A stretch of DNA of 64,000 bases from Calonectria ilicicola (Eukaryota > Ascomycota > Sordariomycetes > Hypocreales > Nectriaceae). Below, piece by piece: positions 1 to 10,828 of the stretch. The notes beneath the pieces were generated by a model, which ran no database searches, was not told the DNA's origin, and saw only the letters and a list, made by a program, of their open reading frames with translations. The stretch is taken from assembly GCA_020809705.1 (NCBI GenBank), contig CP085826.1:5952001-6016000 (forward strand), read 5' to 3'. How positions within the stretch are numbered: the stretch's first letter is position 1; each line of letters opens with the position of its first letter. A program made the translations under genes and the position numbers.

Positions 1-1465
1 ACATATGGTTCGTTTGCCTGCACATACTTGACGCATTCTTCAAAAAGTTCCAAGAACTAGCGATATTAGCGATCATGAGTATTTGTAGCTATTTGACTGT
101 CGACTTACCCGTGCGGCTTTGCCGGGTTTTGGTGTGATGACTGCAGCCAGCTGGATGGGCGCCATGCTAGCTGGGACAAAACGTATAATATATTGAACAA
201 AGAAATTGAGCTTTGGATGCGAATGGAAGTAATGGAAAAACGCTATCAAACAAGTATGGGTGCGCGAGGATTATTTATTAACGAGGGGCTACGGACTGGA
301 CCGGGCCTTTTTACCGTGGCTGTGGAACTGGTGCGGAAAATGATTGCCAGCGCCGCATCGCGAGGTGTTGCCAAGCTTAACTGCTATTGCCAAACTAGTG
401 TCTTGAGCGAGGAGCGCACACACGGGGTGCACCGCCAGTTATTTCTCGCCCAAAAAAATAGCCACAATAAATCACCGTGGCTGCGCAAATTCCCTGATAA
501 GTATACCATTTGGATGGGATTTTTGGGGCGGGTGTACAATGTATCCTTCGAAAATTGTGTCTCCGTATAGAACTCAACTATCTCAGAATATCAACTTGTT
601 CGGAAAAATAAATGAATAACAACAAATAAAGCTAAAAAAAAAAGATCTCGAAGGATTTAAATATTTATTTATCTAACACTTATTTCTCATACATAAGGTG
701 AGGGACCCTGAAAACAAAAGTTGGCGGGATATCATCATTCAGGGGATTGCAAAGTAGGTAAGCTAGTAGGACAATGGACTCGTGCGTATGTAACAGTTGA
801 CTGTCTTCCTCCCCAAAGACCCTATTTACGTGTGCCATTCATCTGTACTATCTTATCAATGACGTTTATCATAAGCTTGTAGAAGGCACGACAAAATGTC
901 ATGCTCACTGCTAGGCAAGGACGGCCGAGGTAAAGCGCCAATACAGGGGCGCACATGACAGTTTTCAGCGATGCCTGGACTCACCTTTGAGCCACCAAGC
1001 ACTACGATTTTCCTAATTTACCCATAGCCGCTCGAGTTCTTTGATCGTTGTGCTATCTATGTATAGCCCGTCAAATGCTCTATTATTACAATTAGTTTTT
1101 GACTGTACCCCTACCAAGCTGCGGCGCGGAGTATCCAACATACCAACACGGGCAGAGAAAGCAATGACTTTTCGGTACAGATTTTAGGCCACTCAAGGAA
1201 GTATATTAAATGAGTACCGAATCGCTCACGGATGTTTCAACAATAGAAGTATCCTATCGAGGGGTATTTGTAATGCGAGGCAAATCTGGGTGTTTTGGAG
1301 AGGTAGGCAAGCATATGCTTATCCCCCTAAGGGAGAACGCCGCTAACTGTGAAGGTACTGCCAACTGCAGGACTAATCTCTGGCGATGGTTGGGGGTATG
1401 ACGGCTCTTCGGGCTATCTAGCATATATTGAAAGTACGATAACAACCTTCGGACCTTGACAAAAA
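1..1465. other. Gene-free left end
   Basis: No supported gene. Open frames at 193-570 and 1210-1401 have no recognisable domain, no plausible splice partners and mixed composition. The stretch around 590-680 is AT-rich. The left boundary of the window may cut the regulatory region of the gene at 1466. Confidence 0.6.
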
Positions 1466-2757
1466 ATGAGTTTACAATTATCAGGCTCCTTGTCCGCTAC
1501 TGGCTCAACGGAGCCTCTTGGAAACTACCGATTTCCTCATAGCGATGCTATTAAACAGAATCCACTGCTGGACCTCTGCGACTCTATCCGTGCCGGCCTA
1601 GATGACAGGCGGAACCCGAGCTCACGATGGGAGGAAGTCATGGTTTTTTTGGCGGCTGTCGTGAGAGATGAAACAAACGGGATGTCGATGATTGACTTCG
1701 CGACCATTCGGAATTCTTGCCTTGACAAACTACTATCCGACATGGTGAACCCTAAAAATCGGCCGATGCCAGTAACCACAGGGTTCCAAAGGGATGTTGC
1801 TCTAGCTGAGAGACTACTGAGACTGTGGAGAGCCCGATTCAGGGAACATTATTTCACTATAGATCAATACCGGTACTTTGATTTACCTAGAATTGGCCGG
1901 CTTAAGGATGTAGAGATGAGCAGTGCCGGGGACAACATCCAGGGACACTGGAGAGCAAAAGACTTTGAACCACTGTCTGAACTTGAGGGGAATCAATTTG
2001 AGCCTGGACAGTGAGAGTTCTCCAAGTCCTTTTTCATTAAATTTACTGATAATTGGAACCTAGTTGGTGGCTGAACCTGGCATGCGCCCACAGAGATGGC
2101 ATCGTGGGAAGTGCGTTTGAGACTCCAACCAAAGGGAAATATGGCATCGCAGCATTGCCTCTTGTGACCGGCGGCGAAGAAGTCCAACTTCCCAATAGAA
2201 CGGTAAAATACACGAGAGAGGGGAAACTCTCGGAAATGCACCTATCGCTCATATCCCAGGTGGGTTCCCAAATCCGCATTTTACGTGGACATAGACTCCA
2301 GAGTCCGCTCGCCCCTGAAGCGGGAATAAGATATGATGGACTGTGAGTAAGACCCGGCAGATTGAACCTGACCACATAATTTATAATTCATAGATATAAG
2401 ATTTGCCAATACGGACATAAGCTCAACATGAACACAGAGCTTCACCATGTTGTGCTCACACTTGAGCGAGCCAAGGATCAATTGCCAATGGAAATTGTGC
2501 TTAGAATTCCCCGACCCTCACAATTGGATGACTGGCAGCTTTTTGAAAAGTACGAAGGGGAGATGATCAAGCAAATAAAGGGGCAACAGACATGGCTTGA
2601 CTGGAAAATGGATAAAGCTCAGGAGGTGATTGATCGAGAACAATACATGAGGACACTTGCGTTCCAAACTTCGTTGGAACTTGCCAAGTTTGAGAGGCCA
2701 AGTCCATTACTTGGTTCAACTGTAAAGGCCAAAAGAGAGGGAGCGAGAATTCTATAA
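1466..2757 (+). CDS. SRA/YDG-domain protein, stand-alone
   Basis: Three exons, 1466-2010, 2064-2342 and 2394-2757, join to 395 residues. Both introns (53 and 51 bases) have GTGAG donors and TAG acceptors, with TACTGAT in the first. The middle and last exons read as an SRA-YDG domain at about residues 188-330: an HRDGIVG start, a GKYGIAALPLVTGGEE strand resembling the family's 'GAYS-VVLSGGYED' segment, a VKYTREG strand, and the signature RYDGLYK, with YDG at residues 272-274 next to the second splice site. Family members recognise methylated or hemimethylated cytosine in DNA (UHRF1, SUVH proteins). The N-terminal 180 residues are mostly helical in composition and unrecognised. No RING, PHD or SET partner domain is present, so a reader or adaptor role in the nucleus is inferred. 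The domain call rests on motif memory; base-flipping residues were not checked. Confidence 0.78.
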
Positions 2758-2954
2758 ATATGCACTCCGAGTTGTTGTCCTTGGTAGACAAAGAAACTGC
2801 CCAACCGAGGATGTAGGCCAACTGAGCCACATTTGCATTGCTGGCGAGTCGAGTGAGGGGCAATTTTCAAGGGTCCCAGTGGCGGGGCACCAACCAGTCC
2901 ACCTTTGGCACCAGCTGACCAGGACCAGCACAACACCAACAACGTACACAAAAG

Positions 2955-3563
2955 ATGGGCAAAGGCGACAATAAGAAGGGCGGAGACAAGGGGGGAGGAA
3001 AAGGAAAGGGAGGGAAAGGCAAGGATGCAGAGAAGGACACCAAGGAGCCCGCCGGCAAGGCCAAAGGCGCTCAGTCTATCAACGTCCGCCACATCCTGGT
3101 ATGTCATGGTTAATTTGCTCTCAGTTTTCGGATATCGTGGTGGCTCTAGGGCTCTATGCAATACTGACGAATAATGTCAGTGCGAGAAGCATGCCAAAAA
3201 GGAAGAGGCCCTGGCCAAGTTGAACGACGGTGTTAAGTTCGACGACGTGGCACGCGAGTACTCGGAGGACAAGGCCAGACAGGGTAGGTGATGATGTGCA
3301 TAATGCGGCAGCGAGTGATATGACATCGCATGCTAACGGTTCGGCTCTAGGCGGTTCTCTAGGCTGGAAGACCAAGGGCAGCTTGGACGCCAAGTTCGAG
3401 GAAATTGCATTTGGTCTAGAGCCTAGCTCAACGGCCAGTCCCAAGTTCGCTGAGGTCAAGACAGGCTTTGGATATCATATCATCATGGTAGGTTCATGCA
3501 CCGCCATGTCCATCATCTACAGCCGCCTTCTAACCTCAAGTATAGGTCGAAGGGCGAAAATAG
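2955..3563 (+). CDS. pin4: Parvulin-type peptidyl-prolyl isomerase (Par14/Pin4 family)
   Basis: Four exons, 2955-3098, 3181-3283, 3351-3487 and 3546-3563, give 133 residues, close to human Par14 (131). Residues 1-40 are a basic Lys/Gly-rich tail as in Pin4, which binds DNA and pre-ribosomes. The rest is one rotamase domain: [16 protein letters not shown], a DVAREYSED segment, [12 protein letters not shown], and the closing [13 protein letters not shown]. The Pin1 phosphate-binding arginine loop and WW domain are absent, so it is the Par14 rather than the Pin1 class. The last exon codes for only five residues before TAG. It follows the SRA gene on the same strand about 200 bases downstream. 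Confidence 0.93.
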
Positions 3564-3852
3564 ATTTTAAGTCAGACAATTAATCAATTGCCTTCAATCA
3601 CGTATTTCAACATCAATGGTCATGCGCAAACATTTCACTCAAGGTGCGAACAGGGATACTCTATCCAATGATGCCCAGTATTTTTTTTTATATTCCTCTC
3701 GATGCAATATGGCCATGAGACGTAAGGCCTAAACCCGTTCAGATGCCAGCGGAAGCGGCTAGAGTACAACAGTAGTCGTAACAAGTGGACTCGGAATCAA
3801 GTCCGCACCTCTAAACCCCTTCACATCCAACGCCGTCCGTGTCCATATGCGC

Positions 3853-4494
3853 TTATTGCTCGGTCTGGAAGTAGTTGAGGAGGATGGAGCGCTCCTGCGA
3901 CTCCTCACCCCAGTCCTTGACAACGACGCAAGAGCAGTTGACAACCTTGCGGGCGTTACCCTCACGGTCCAGGACGCCTGTTTCAATCTGTTAGTCTACT
4001 TTGCCAAAGAAAAAAAAATCCACCATGCTTAGGAAACATACAGAGACCGGCCCACTCGCCGAGCTGCTTGCCGTCGGGGATCTTGATGAGGGGAATGTTG
4101 TGCTCGTTGCACAGGGCAATGACGAGCTTCTTGTAGGCCTCCTCCTCGCAGTTCTCGTTCAGGACACACATGTGAGCCTGTCGTCGGTCGAGGGCCTTGG
4201 AGGCTTCACGGAGACCACGGGCAAGACCGTCGTGCATGAGAGCGAGCTTCAGGGCACCCTTGAGGGCGTCGAGAATGGACATCTGACCCTTGGGAGCATC
4301 GCCGGAGACCTCAATCTCCTCACCGACCTCGGGGGCGTTGTTCTCTTCTACGTCCGACTGCAACCTCATATATTAGCCATTTTGACCCATGGTTTTTTTT
4401 AAACCCCCGCCATCGCACCAAATTGCTGGCCTGGCGCAATGGCTCAGACGCGCAATTGATGGGATTTGCGGCAACGATTTCAAAAACTCACCAT
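3853..4494 (-). CDS. rps12: 40S ribosomal protein S12 (eS12)
   Basis: Exons on the minus strand: 4494-4492 (the ATG alone), 4357-4042 and 3977-3853, giving 147 residues, the usual fungal length. The protein starts MSDVEEN and contains the invariant [30 protein letters not shown] and GEWAGLC segments, ending NYFQTEQ. An apparent longer start in the second exon (reading [10 protein letters not shown]) is intron-derived: ATG/GTGAGT at 4494-4486 and the TTGCAG acceptor at 4358 restore the canonical N terminus. The first intron is 134 bases. S12 sits at the beak of the small ribosomal subunit. It is divergent from rps22, sharing 593 bases of upstream sequence. Confidence 0.96.
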
Positions 4495-5087
4495 TTTGGA
4501 TTGATTTTCTTGTCGGGCGATCCTCGAAGATTTTTATGTGTATCAAGGAACAAAAAGAGTTGGGAAGAGGGGGTTTGCTTCGTGAACTGGAAGTGTCTTC
4601 GTTTGGGTGTCACGCAGATTTGCCGAAATCTAAACGACCGAGTGCGCGGGCCCTTAGGGCAATTTTACGTGCACGGACCACAAGGGCACACCACAGTGGA
4701 TTCGCGATTCTCACTTTTTTTTTTTCCCAGATTGTTGCACTCCTCTCTGACAATTCCGCATCCCACCGGACCACGAAAATTCAAAGAGGTATGTATGGCT
4801 GATGCTGTCAGCGACTCGAATCCAGGAGGATAATGCCTTTCACCATGGCAGGGGAGAGCAATCCTGAGCGCCGCCGGCCGTGAGGCCTTCGATTCTGGGA
4901 CACACCACCGGCGACGTGTCTGGATACGCTTCTCCTCTTCAGCATTGGGCGGCAGAACCCTCAGCGATCGATCGCTCGGGGCACTCTCCTCGCTCACAGC
5001 CTTCAGAAAGGCTAACATCGATTGCTTCTGGCAGATACCTCATATCCCGTCTCGATTTGAGAATCTCCATTTCACACAACCGCCAAA
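4495..5087. promoter_or_regulatory. Shared divergent promoter of rps12 and rps22
   Basis: This 593-base stretch separates the start codons of two divergent 40S ribosomal protein genes and must hold both promoters. It has a 13-base T tract near 4716 and the TTAGGGC element described separately. Divergent placement would allow co-ordinate expression; that is an inference. Confidence 0.6.
4654..4661 (-). promoter_or_regulatory. Possible Tbf1-like site (GCCCTAA)
   Basis: TTAGGGCA on the plus strand is TGCCCTAA on the minus strand, seven of eight bases of the ARCCCTAA element bound by Tbf1 at ribosomal protein genes in several ascomycetes. It lies inside a small palindrome (GCCCTTAGGGC, 4650-4660) 160 bases upstream of rps12 and 430 upstream of rps22. 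A short motif like this can occur by chance. Confidence 0.35.
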
Positions 5088-5705
5088 ATGGTCCGCACTT
5101 CCGTCCTCCACGATGCGCTCAACGCCATCAACAACGCCGAGAAGGCTGGTAAGCGCCAGGTCCTGATCCGACCTAGCTCCAAGGTCATCATCAAGTTCCT
5201 CCAGGTCATGCAGCGCCACGGTAAGTTTTTTTCGCATTGGCTCAGCCGAAGAAAATTTCTTTCCTTTTTTGCTTTTATCTCCACCATTCGGCATGATAAC
5301 TAGGGCGACTGTCGATACCGCTCCACGACCCAGCCCCTATAAATTGCCGATAGATTCAAACTCGGAGATCTTACACGTTTTTCTGATTTTACCCATGACG
5401 TCTATACGTTTAATCTCTCGAAACATGCTGACAATTTGTCCCCAGGCTACATTGGTGAGTTCGAGGAGGTCGATGACCACCGCTCCGGCAAGATTGTCGT
5501 CCAGCTCACTGGTCGTCTCAACAAGACTGGTGTCATCTCTCCCCGCTACAACGTCCGTCTTGCCGACCTCGAGAAGTGGGTCGTCAAGCTGCTCCCCGCC
5601 CGTCAGTTCGGCTACGTCATCCTCACCACCTCTGCTGGTATCATGGACCACGAGGAGGCCCGTCGCAAGCACGTTGCTGGCAAGATCATTGGCTTCTTCT
5701 ACTAA
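5088..5705 (+). CDS. rps22: 40S ribosomal protein S22/S15a (uS8)
   Basis: Two exons, 5088-5220 and 5446-5705, give 130 residues, the family length. The sequence starts [19 protein letters not shown], continues through the [17 protein letters not shown] junction region formed exactly by the splice (phase-1 Gly codon), and ends [11 protein letters not shown] as in all eukaryotic uS8. It is a core small-subunit protein contacting 18S rRNA. The intron is 225 bases, large for this locus, with GTAAGT donor and a CTGAC branch site at about 5429. Confidence 0.97.
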
Positions 5706-6446
5706 ATGGGACGGATATTAAAAAAGTTTTCTAAAGCCTGGCATTCTCGGCGTTAGGATGGATCATGATGACAATGACCGATGCGATATTTGATAGCCAA
5801 CGAGCTGGTCGCACACGCGAGCACTATGTAATTGAACCTTGACGAGATGTTCAGAGCCACCTTTAAAAAATGCTGCTTCCACTGTGACGATGATGTTGTA
5901 TAAATTTGACCAACGGTATAAGCTTGTCGACGTGTTTCGCTCATTTTATTAGAGGGATCTATAGATGGCGGCTCACCAGCCTAGATCCAAGCTGGCGAAC
6001 TGCAGCGCTTTGGTGGTGGGTGGGGTAGGATGGCCAATTCACCCCGGTCAACCGCTTTGTTTACATGCTTGTGACGAAATGGCTGGCGCTAACCAGTCAC
6101 AAGCAAATACACATGAGCAACCTTCCCCTGGCATTCTGCTTGTGCTACCATTTGCGACCAGATTTGACGTGTCAAGTATCCTCTCTGGTAGATTGATACA
6201 TTTGAACTACTTCTGCAAAATTTCGACCATCAATCTGCGACCGACGACCGACTAACAACATCGACGCATTTGGCCCGACTGGCACTCTTGTTTACTCAAC
6301 AGCTGTCACTGCGAACGCTAGCATTACAATGATTTTTGCATTTTGATACCCGAAACATCGACTGCTCCTCCATTCCTCTCGAGCCGAGACCTTTCCTCCA
6401 TCCAGTGGTTTCGCCTCCGACCGGTGCGGAGCGAAGAAGAACAAAT
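5706..6446. other. Intergenic, rps22 3' region and GT90 promoter
   Basis: No gene seen. The first part should be the rps22 3' untranslated region; the rest the leader of the gene at 6447. An in-frame TTG extension back to 6336 exists but has no ATG. Confidence 0.55.
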
Positions 6447-8331
6447 ATGATACCCAATTCACCAGTTCCACGACGCCAGCTCTTCACCGTTGTGGCCGTC
6501 GTCTCGTTCTTAATATGTACCTACACTTTTATGGGCATATTTTCAGAGCCCAAATATTCCTCTGTTCGACTTCCTGCTTCGCCCTCGAGTCCCGGAAATG
6601 ACAGCGTTGAAACTGGCGGGCTAACCCCCAAACCGGCCCCTGGGAGAGAGCACCCTATTGCCCACCTTGTCACCGACGCCGAGCGCAAGTTTACAGAGCT
6701 GAAGAACCGCCAGTCACAATCGTTGAACGATGCTGTACGCGAGTATCGGAGGCGATATCAAATGCCACCACCTCCAAACTTTGACAAGTGGTTCGAATTT
6801 GCCAAAGCAAATGGCGTGCAAATGGTGGACGAGTTTGATACCATCCATGACTTGATTACGCCTTTCTGGGCCTTGAAGCCTGCAACTATCCGAGCAAGGG
6901 TAAGGGAAGCTCTGGGATTCGACAATGGCTTGATTGGGATGGCAATTCGAAGTCAGAAAATCGCACACATGAAAGGGGAACCTGAATGGATGCAGAACAC
7001 AACAAGAGGCATGCTGGCGAAATTTATCAAATATCTGCCTGATATGGATCTTGCTTTCAACATTTATGACGAGCCCCGCGTTATTCTATCACACGAAGAT
7101 CTGGCTAGGTTGAGACGGAAAGCCAAGGAGGAAACCATTCCTGCTGCGTTTGCGGTCAAATCACCAACCAACAAATTCAGCAAGACTCATGCCGACTTAG
7201 ATCATGGAAGGACGTTTAAAGAAACCACACTCACCCGTTTCAATTCGTATCCTCATCAGCCAACCTGGAGCGACTCTCGAGTATCATGCCCGCCCAATAC
7301 CCCAGCAAGGGGCCTCGAGGAAGATGAGCAACAGGACGAGAGAGGCAGCTATGCTATGGGCGAACTTGGATTTGTCTACAACACATCTGCAATGTCTGAC
7401 ATATGCCTTAACCCTTCGCTCAGCTCTACATACGGCTTCTTTGATGCACCCAACACTTACAACGTCGTTCGCGACCTCTTCCCCATCTTCTCCCAATCCA
7501 AGATTTCTTCGTACAGCGATCTCGTTTACCCCTCTCCCTGGTATTGGAGCGACGTGGTGCCTTTCGACCAATCCAAGGATATTGGCTGGAGCCAAAAACA
7601 AAACAAATTATACTGGCGCGGTTCTACGACGGGAGGATACAGCCGCAATGGCCGCTGGAGACGGCAGCACCGCCAGCGCCTTGTCCAAAAGATGAACGCG
7701 CCTGACCAAGCCAAGGTCATGGTGAACCAGGGTACATCGGAGCAGCCTGATTGGCAGATCAAAGAGACTCCGCGAGGTGATTATCGTGATTTAGTTGACG
7801 TTCACTTCTCACATGTCGGTCAGTGTGATCAAGGCGACTGCGAGGCCCAGGTGGAGTTTTTTGAGGTTAGCGAGTTCGCTAAACAACAAGATGCTTGGAA
7901 CTACAAGTACCTGCTAGATATGGACGGCAACGCCTTTTCAGGTCGTTTTTACGCCTTTCTGCGGAGCAGCAGTCTTGTCTTCAAGCTAGCCGTCTCTCGC
8001 GAATGGCATGCTGAGTGGCTTCGCCCCTGGGTGCACTATATCCCACTCAGCATGCAAGGCGATGACTGGTTAGAAACGGTACGCTACTTCAACGATGAGG
8101 AAAACGCAAGGGAGGCTGAGCGTATTGCCTCGGCGAGCCAGGAGTGGGCCAATAAGGCCGTTCGCCAGGTTGATATGGAGGCATGGCTCTTCAGATTATT
8201 ATTAGAGTGAGTATTCCACTGACATGCAGTAAAACCCCAACTGGATAATAGGAAGCTAACCAGAGGATAGATACGGGCGGGTCATCGACGACAACAGAGA
8301 AAACATTGGTTTCGCGCCATGGGGGCTATGA
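6447..8331 (+). CDS. GT90-family glycosyltransferase (CAP10-like), type II membrane protein
   Basis: Exons 6447-8206 and 8271-8331 give 606 residues. The first ATG (6447) is followed by a short basic stretch and a hydrophobic anchor at about residues 12-32 (QLFTVVAVVSFLICTYTFMGIF), the topology of a Golgi type II enzyme. The CAP10 domain covers roughly 250-600: the WRGSTTGG motif, the VDVHFSHVGQC segment, DMDGNAFSGRFYAFLRSSS, and the W-L-P-WVHYIPL block. The 64-base terminal intron adds the conserved tail YGRVIDDNR. Family members include cryptococcal Cap10 and the xylosyl/glucosyltransferases of CAZy GT90; donor and acceptor here cannot be told from sequence. Confidence 0.92.
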
Positions 8332-8739
8332 ATGAGACACTAGCTCAGAAGTAGCTACCTAGTTGATGGATAATGAATGGGAAGCATATACGGGCAACGT
8401 TAAATGAATCGGCGCAAGGTCACGGTCACATGGTTTTGTTTGTTTATACCCAATGCACATCACCTCAATGTTTGGATATAGAGGTTCATAAAGGACCATT
8501 GGATTATTAGGGACATACAGTACAAATCAAGAACAATGGTTATTCTTCTTCATTTTCAGCAAATCCTGCTCTATGATTAAAAAAAAGTCATACTTACGCC
8601 GCAAGCCCAGAATTCGCCGGATGGATGATGCCAAATCATTTTTTGTTTGTCGATATCGCTGATCTCATGGGCCTCCCAATCACAAATACAAAAATCCAGT
8701 TGCCCCGTCGCTGAATCCCATCCCTTATGTCTATCTACT
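8332..8739. other. Intergenic between convergent genes
   Basis: About 400 bases between the stop codons of the GT90 gene and paf1. Nothing but likely 3' untranslated sequence. Confidence 0.55.
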
Positions 8740-10165
8740 CTATTCGTCCTCGCCCTCTGCATCTCGGTCTTCGGAAGGCGACCGCCTGGGGCTATCAGCG
8801 TGTTCCTCTTCAACCTCTTCTTCCTGATCCCAACCCAAGGGGTGCTCTCGGTATCGTTTCATGGCTTCGCGCATGTCCTCATTGGGATCTTGGACGGTGA
8901 CATCGAGTTGATCGACGATCTGCTCCTCCTCGTCGGCGATACCGATTGTACGAGCAATGTTCTTTGTTCGCTGGGGTCGGATGGTGGACTTTTGCATTAC
9001 GGGGTAGTAATAAACACCCTTCTGGTTGGGGTAGAAGGTGTCCTCGTTGTAGGCTAGGATAATCTCCTCGTCGTACTTGGTGGGGTGGTCGAGCTCCGTT
9101 TCTTGTGCCGTCTCATAAGCTCGAAGACGGTTGAACTGGAAGCAACCGCCACCTTCGGTCTTATGCGTGTATAGGTCCTCATCATCGTGGTCAGGGTTTT
9201 CAACATCGAACTTGCGACGGAACCGGTCGCCACCACCGCCAGATTGGTTCAGGTAAAAGTCGTAGTTCATCAAGTTCTGCGGCTTGGGGTTGTTGAGAGG
9301 ATCCTGCTCGTGGGCCTCCAGAGCGACTTCATAAGCCTCTTCTTCGGCCCGTGTTCGATCTATAGGCTTGAACAAGCCACTGAGAAGGCGCTTGTCATAC
9401 TCGTTGGCACTCTGCACCGGGTTTGTAAGGAACTTGATGGTGACGTAGGCACCAGAGTCGGGGAATGCATCCAGGTCAGGAATAAGTGGCGAGACATCGA
9501 CAAGCTTGAGGTGCTTCTTTGTGGGGTGCTTGACGCGCTTAGGCTCCTTGAATTCCTGCTCGGCAATGTCGAAGCTCTTGTCAATCTTGCGCTTGATGGC
9601 CTGGGGAGAGTCGGCAGAGGCTTCGATGACACGCCTGCCTTTGTTGGCCTTTGCGAGAAGAGCACGTGGCGCGGGCCCTTCGTGTCGTTTGGGGGCGAGG
9701 GAGGAGATGTATTCTGTTCGTCGAAGGAAGGAGACGTTGGCTTCAGCAACCTTTGGCTTTCCGAGAGCGGCGATGGGTCTCAGGAGAGCTCGATCGTGTG
9801 GGTGTAGGGCCGGAGGGTGAGCAGGTGCCTGGATGGCTATTGGGGAGTTAGCATTATTGATGAAGCTGTCGCAGGTCGAGTGGTAGTAACGCACATCGTT
9901 CATCACCGTCAAAGACGCCTGGCATTCCCACGAGGTCGAGGGGCATTCCCAGCTCGGCATCAGCCTCAATGTTTAGGGGCTGCTCTCTGGCAAGACGTGA
10001 GGCAAAGCCAGGAGTGGTGTACTGGCCACTAGCCAGGCCCGTATTGGGGATATCCAGCAGCTTGGGAGGGTGCGGCGGTGGAGGCAGCGCATTGCTGAAG
10101 CGGATGCGAGCAATGAAATCTTGGTGGATCATGCGCTCGCCGGAGCGAGGCGCGGAGGACGACAT
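8740..10165 (-). CDS. paf1: Paf1, RNA polymerase II elongation complex subunit
   Basis: Exons 10165-9895 and 9836-8740 on the minus strand give 455 residues. The 58-base intron has GTGCGT donor, GCTAAC branch and AATAG acceptor. The N terminus carries the Paf1 hallmark HQDFIARIRFSNALPPPPHPPKLLDIP, followed by LLRPIAALGKPKV and LRRTEYIS blocks. The middle has the basic KRVKHPTKKHLKLVDVSPL segment and a DRFRRKFD/TEGGGCFQFNRL region; the C terminus is strongly acidic (EEEVEEEH... EDRDAEGEDE). Paf1 organises the PAF complex that couples transcription elongation to H2B ubiquitination and H3K4/K36 methylation. Confidence 0.95.
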
Positions 10166-10828
10166 CGTGGGCGAGACGGGCGACGATGTTCGCCTTGAGC
10201 AATTGACACAACAGAAATAGTGACCGAGATGTCGTCGTGTTGTGTCGGGGGGTTTTTTTTTTCGGTGGGAGGAAAAACCTAAGCGCTGAGTTGAAGGTGA
10301 GGTGAGGTGGTTGAAGCGCGGTCGCGCTGGGGGTGAGTTGGAAAGAATACTTTGCGGCGCAAGGCTGAGAAGGAGCTCTGTTAGCGGCCAGCCTCTCCAC
10401 CCACGCGCCAGGCTAGCAGCCAGTGCTCAACCAACGGCCAAAAATAGCCAAATACTACTAAGTAGCAGCCATGTCACAATAGTTTATTTCTTGCCATGTA
10501 TTTCATTTCAGATTTCGTACTTTTCATTAAATGGTTCATCCCCAAAGACTCGAGTCTATGCTCGTTTTGATGCAGTCCGAGCCCATTCAGTCTATACTAA
10601 TAGCAAGCAATAAAAGTTGCAGAAGATGGCCGTGTACCCATCCCACAATCTTCCAATCCCACGCCGTCCCTCCTTGATTGCAATACACGCCGTAAGACAC
10701 ACATCGCATTAGTGCGCCGGTTGCTAAAATCCGGCCACGCTGTTTATACAGGGCACGCGGACGCCACGTTTCGCAGCACGTCGTGCCGAAGGAAAAGAAA
10801 ATCAAGAACCTCACTTCAGGACAATTCT
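10166..10828. other. Intergenic, paf1 promoter and rer1 3' region
   Basis: Both flanking genes run on the minus strand, so this holds the paf1 promoter and leader on its left part and the 3' region of rer1 on its right. A T-rich tract lies near 10252. No other gene seen. Confidence 0.55.

Noticed and set aside
193..570. 125-codon open frame near the left end
   Set aside because: No recognisable domain and mixed composition; the opposite strand is also open over part of it.
4430..4495. tRNA-like A box (TGGCTCAGACG) in the rps12 first intron
   Set aside because: No matching B box or T-arm stem follows; the intron resumes directly into the rps12 frame.
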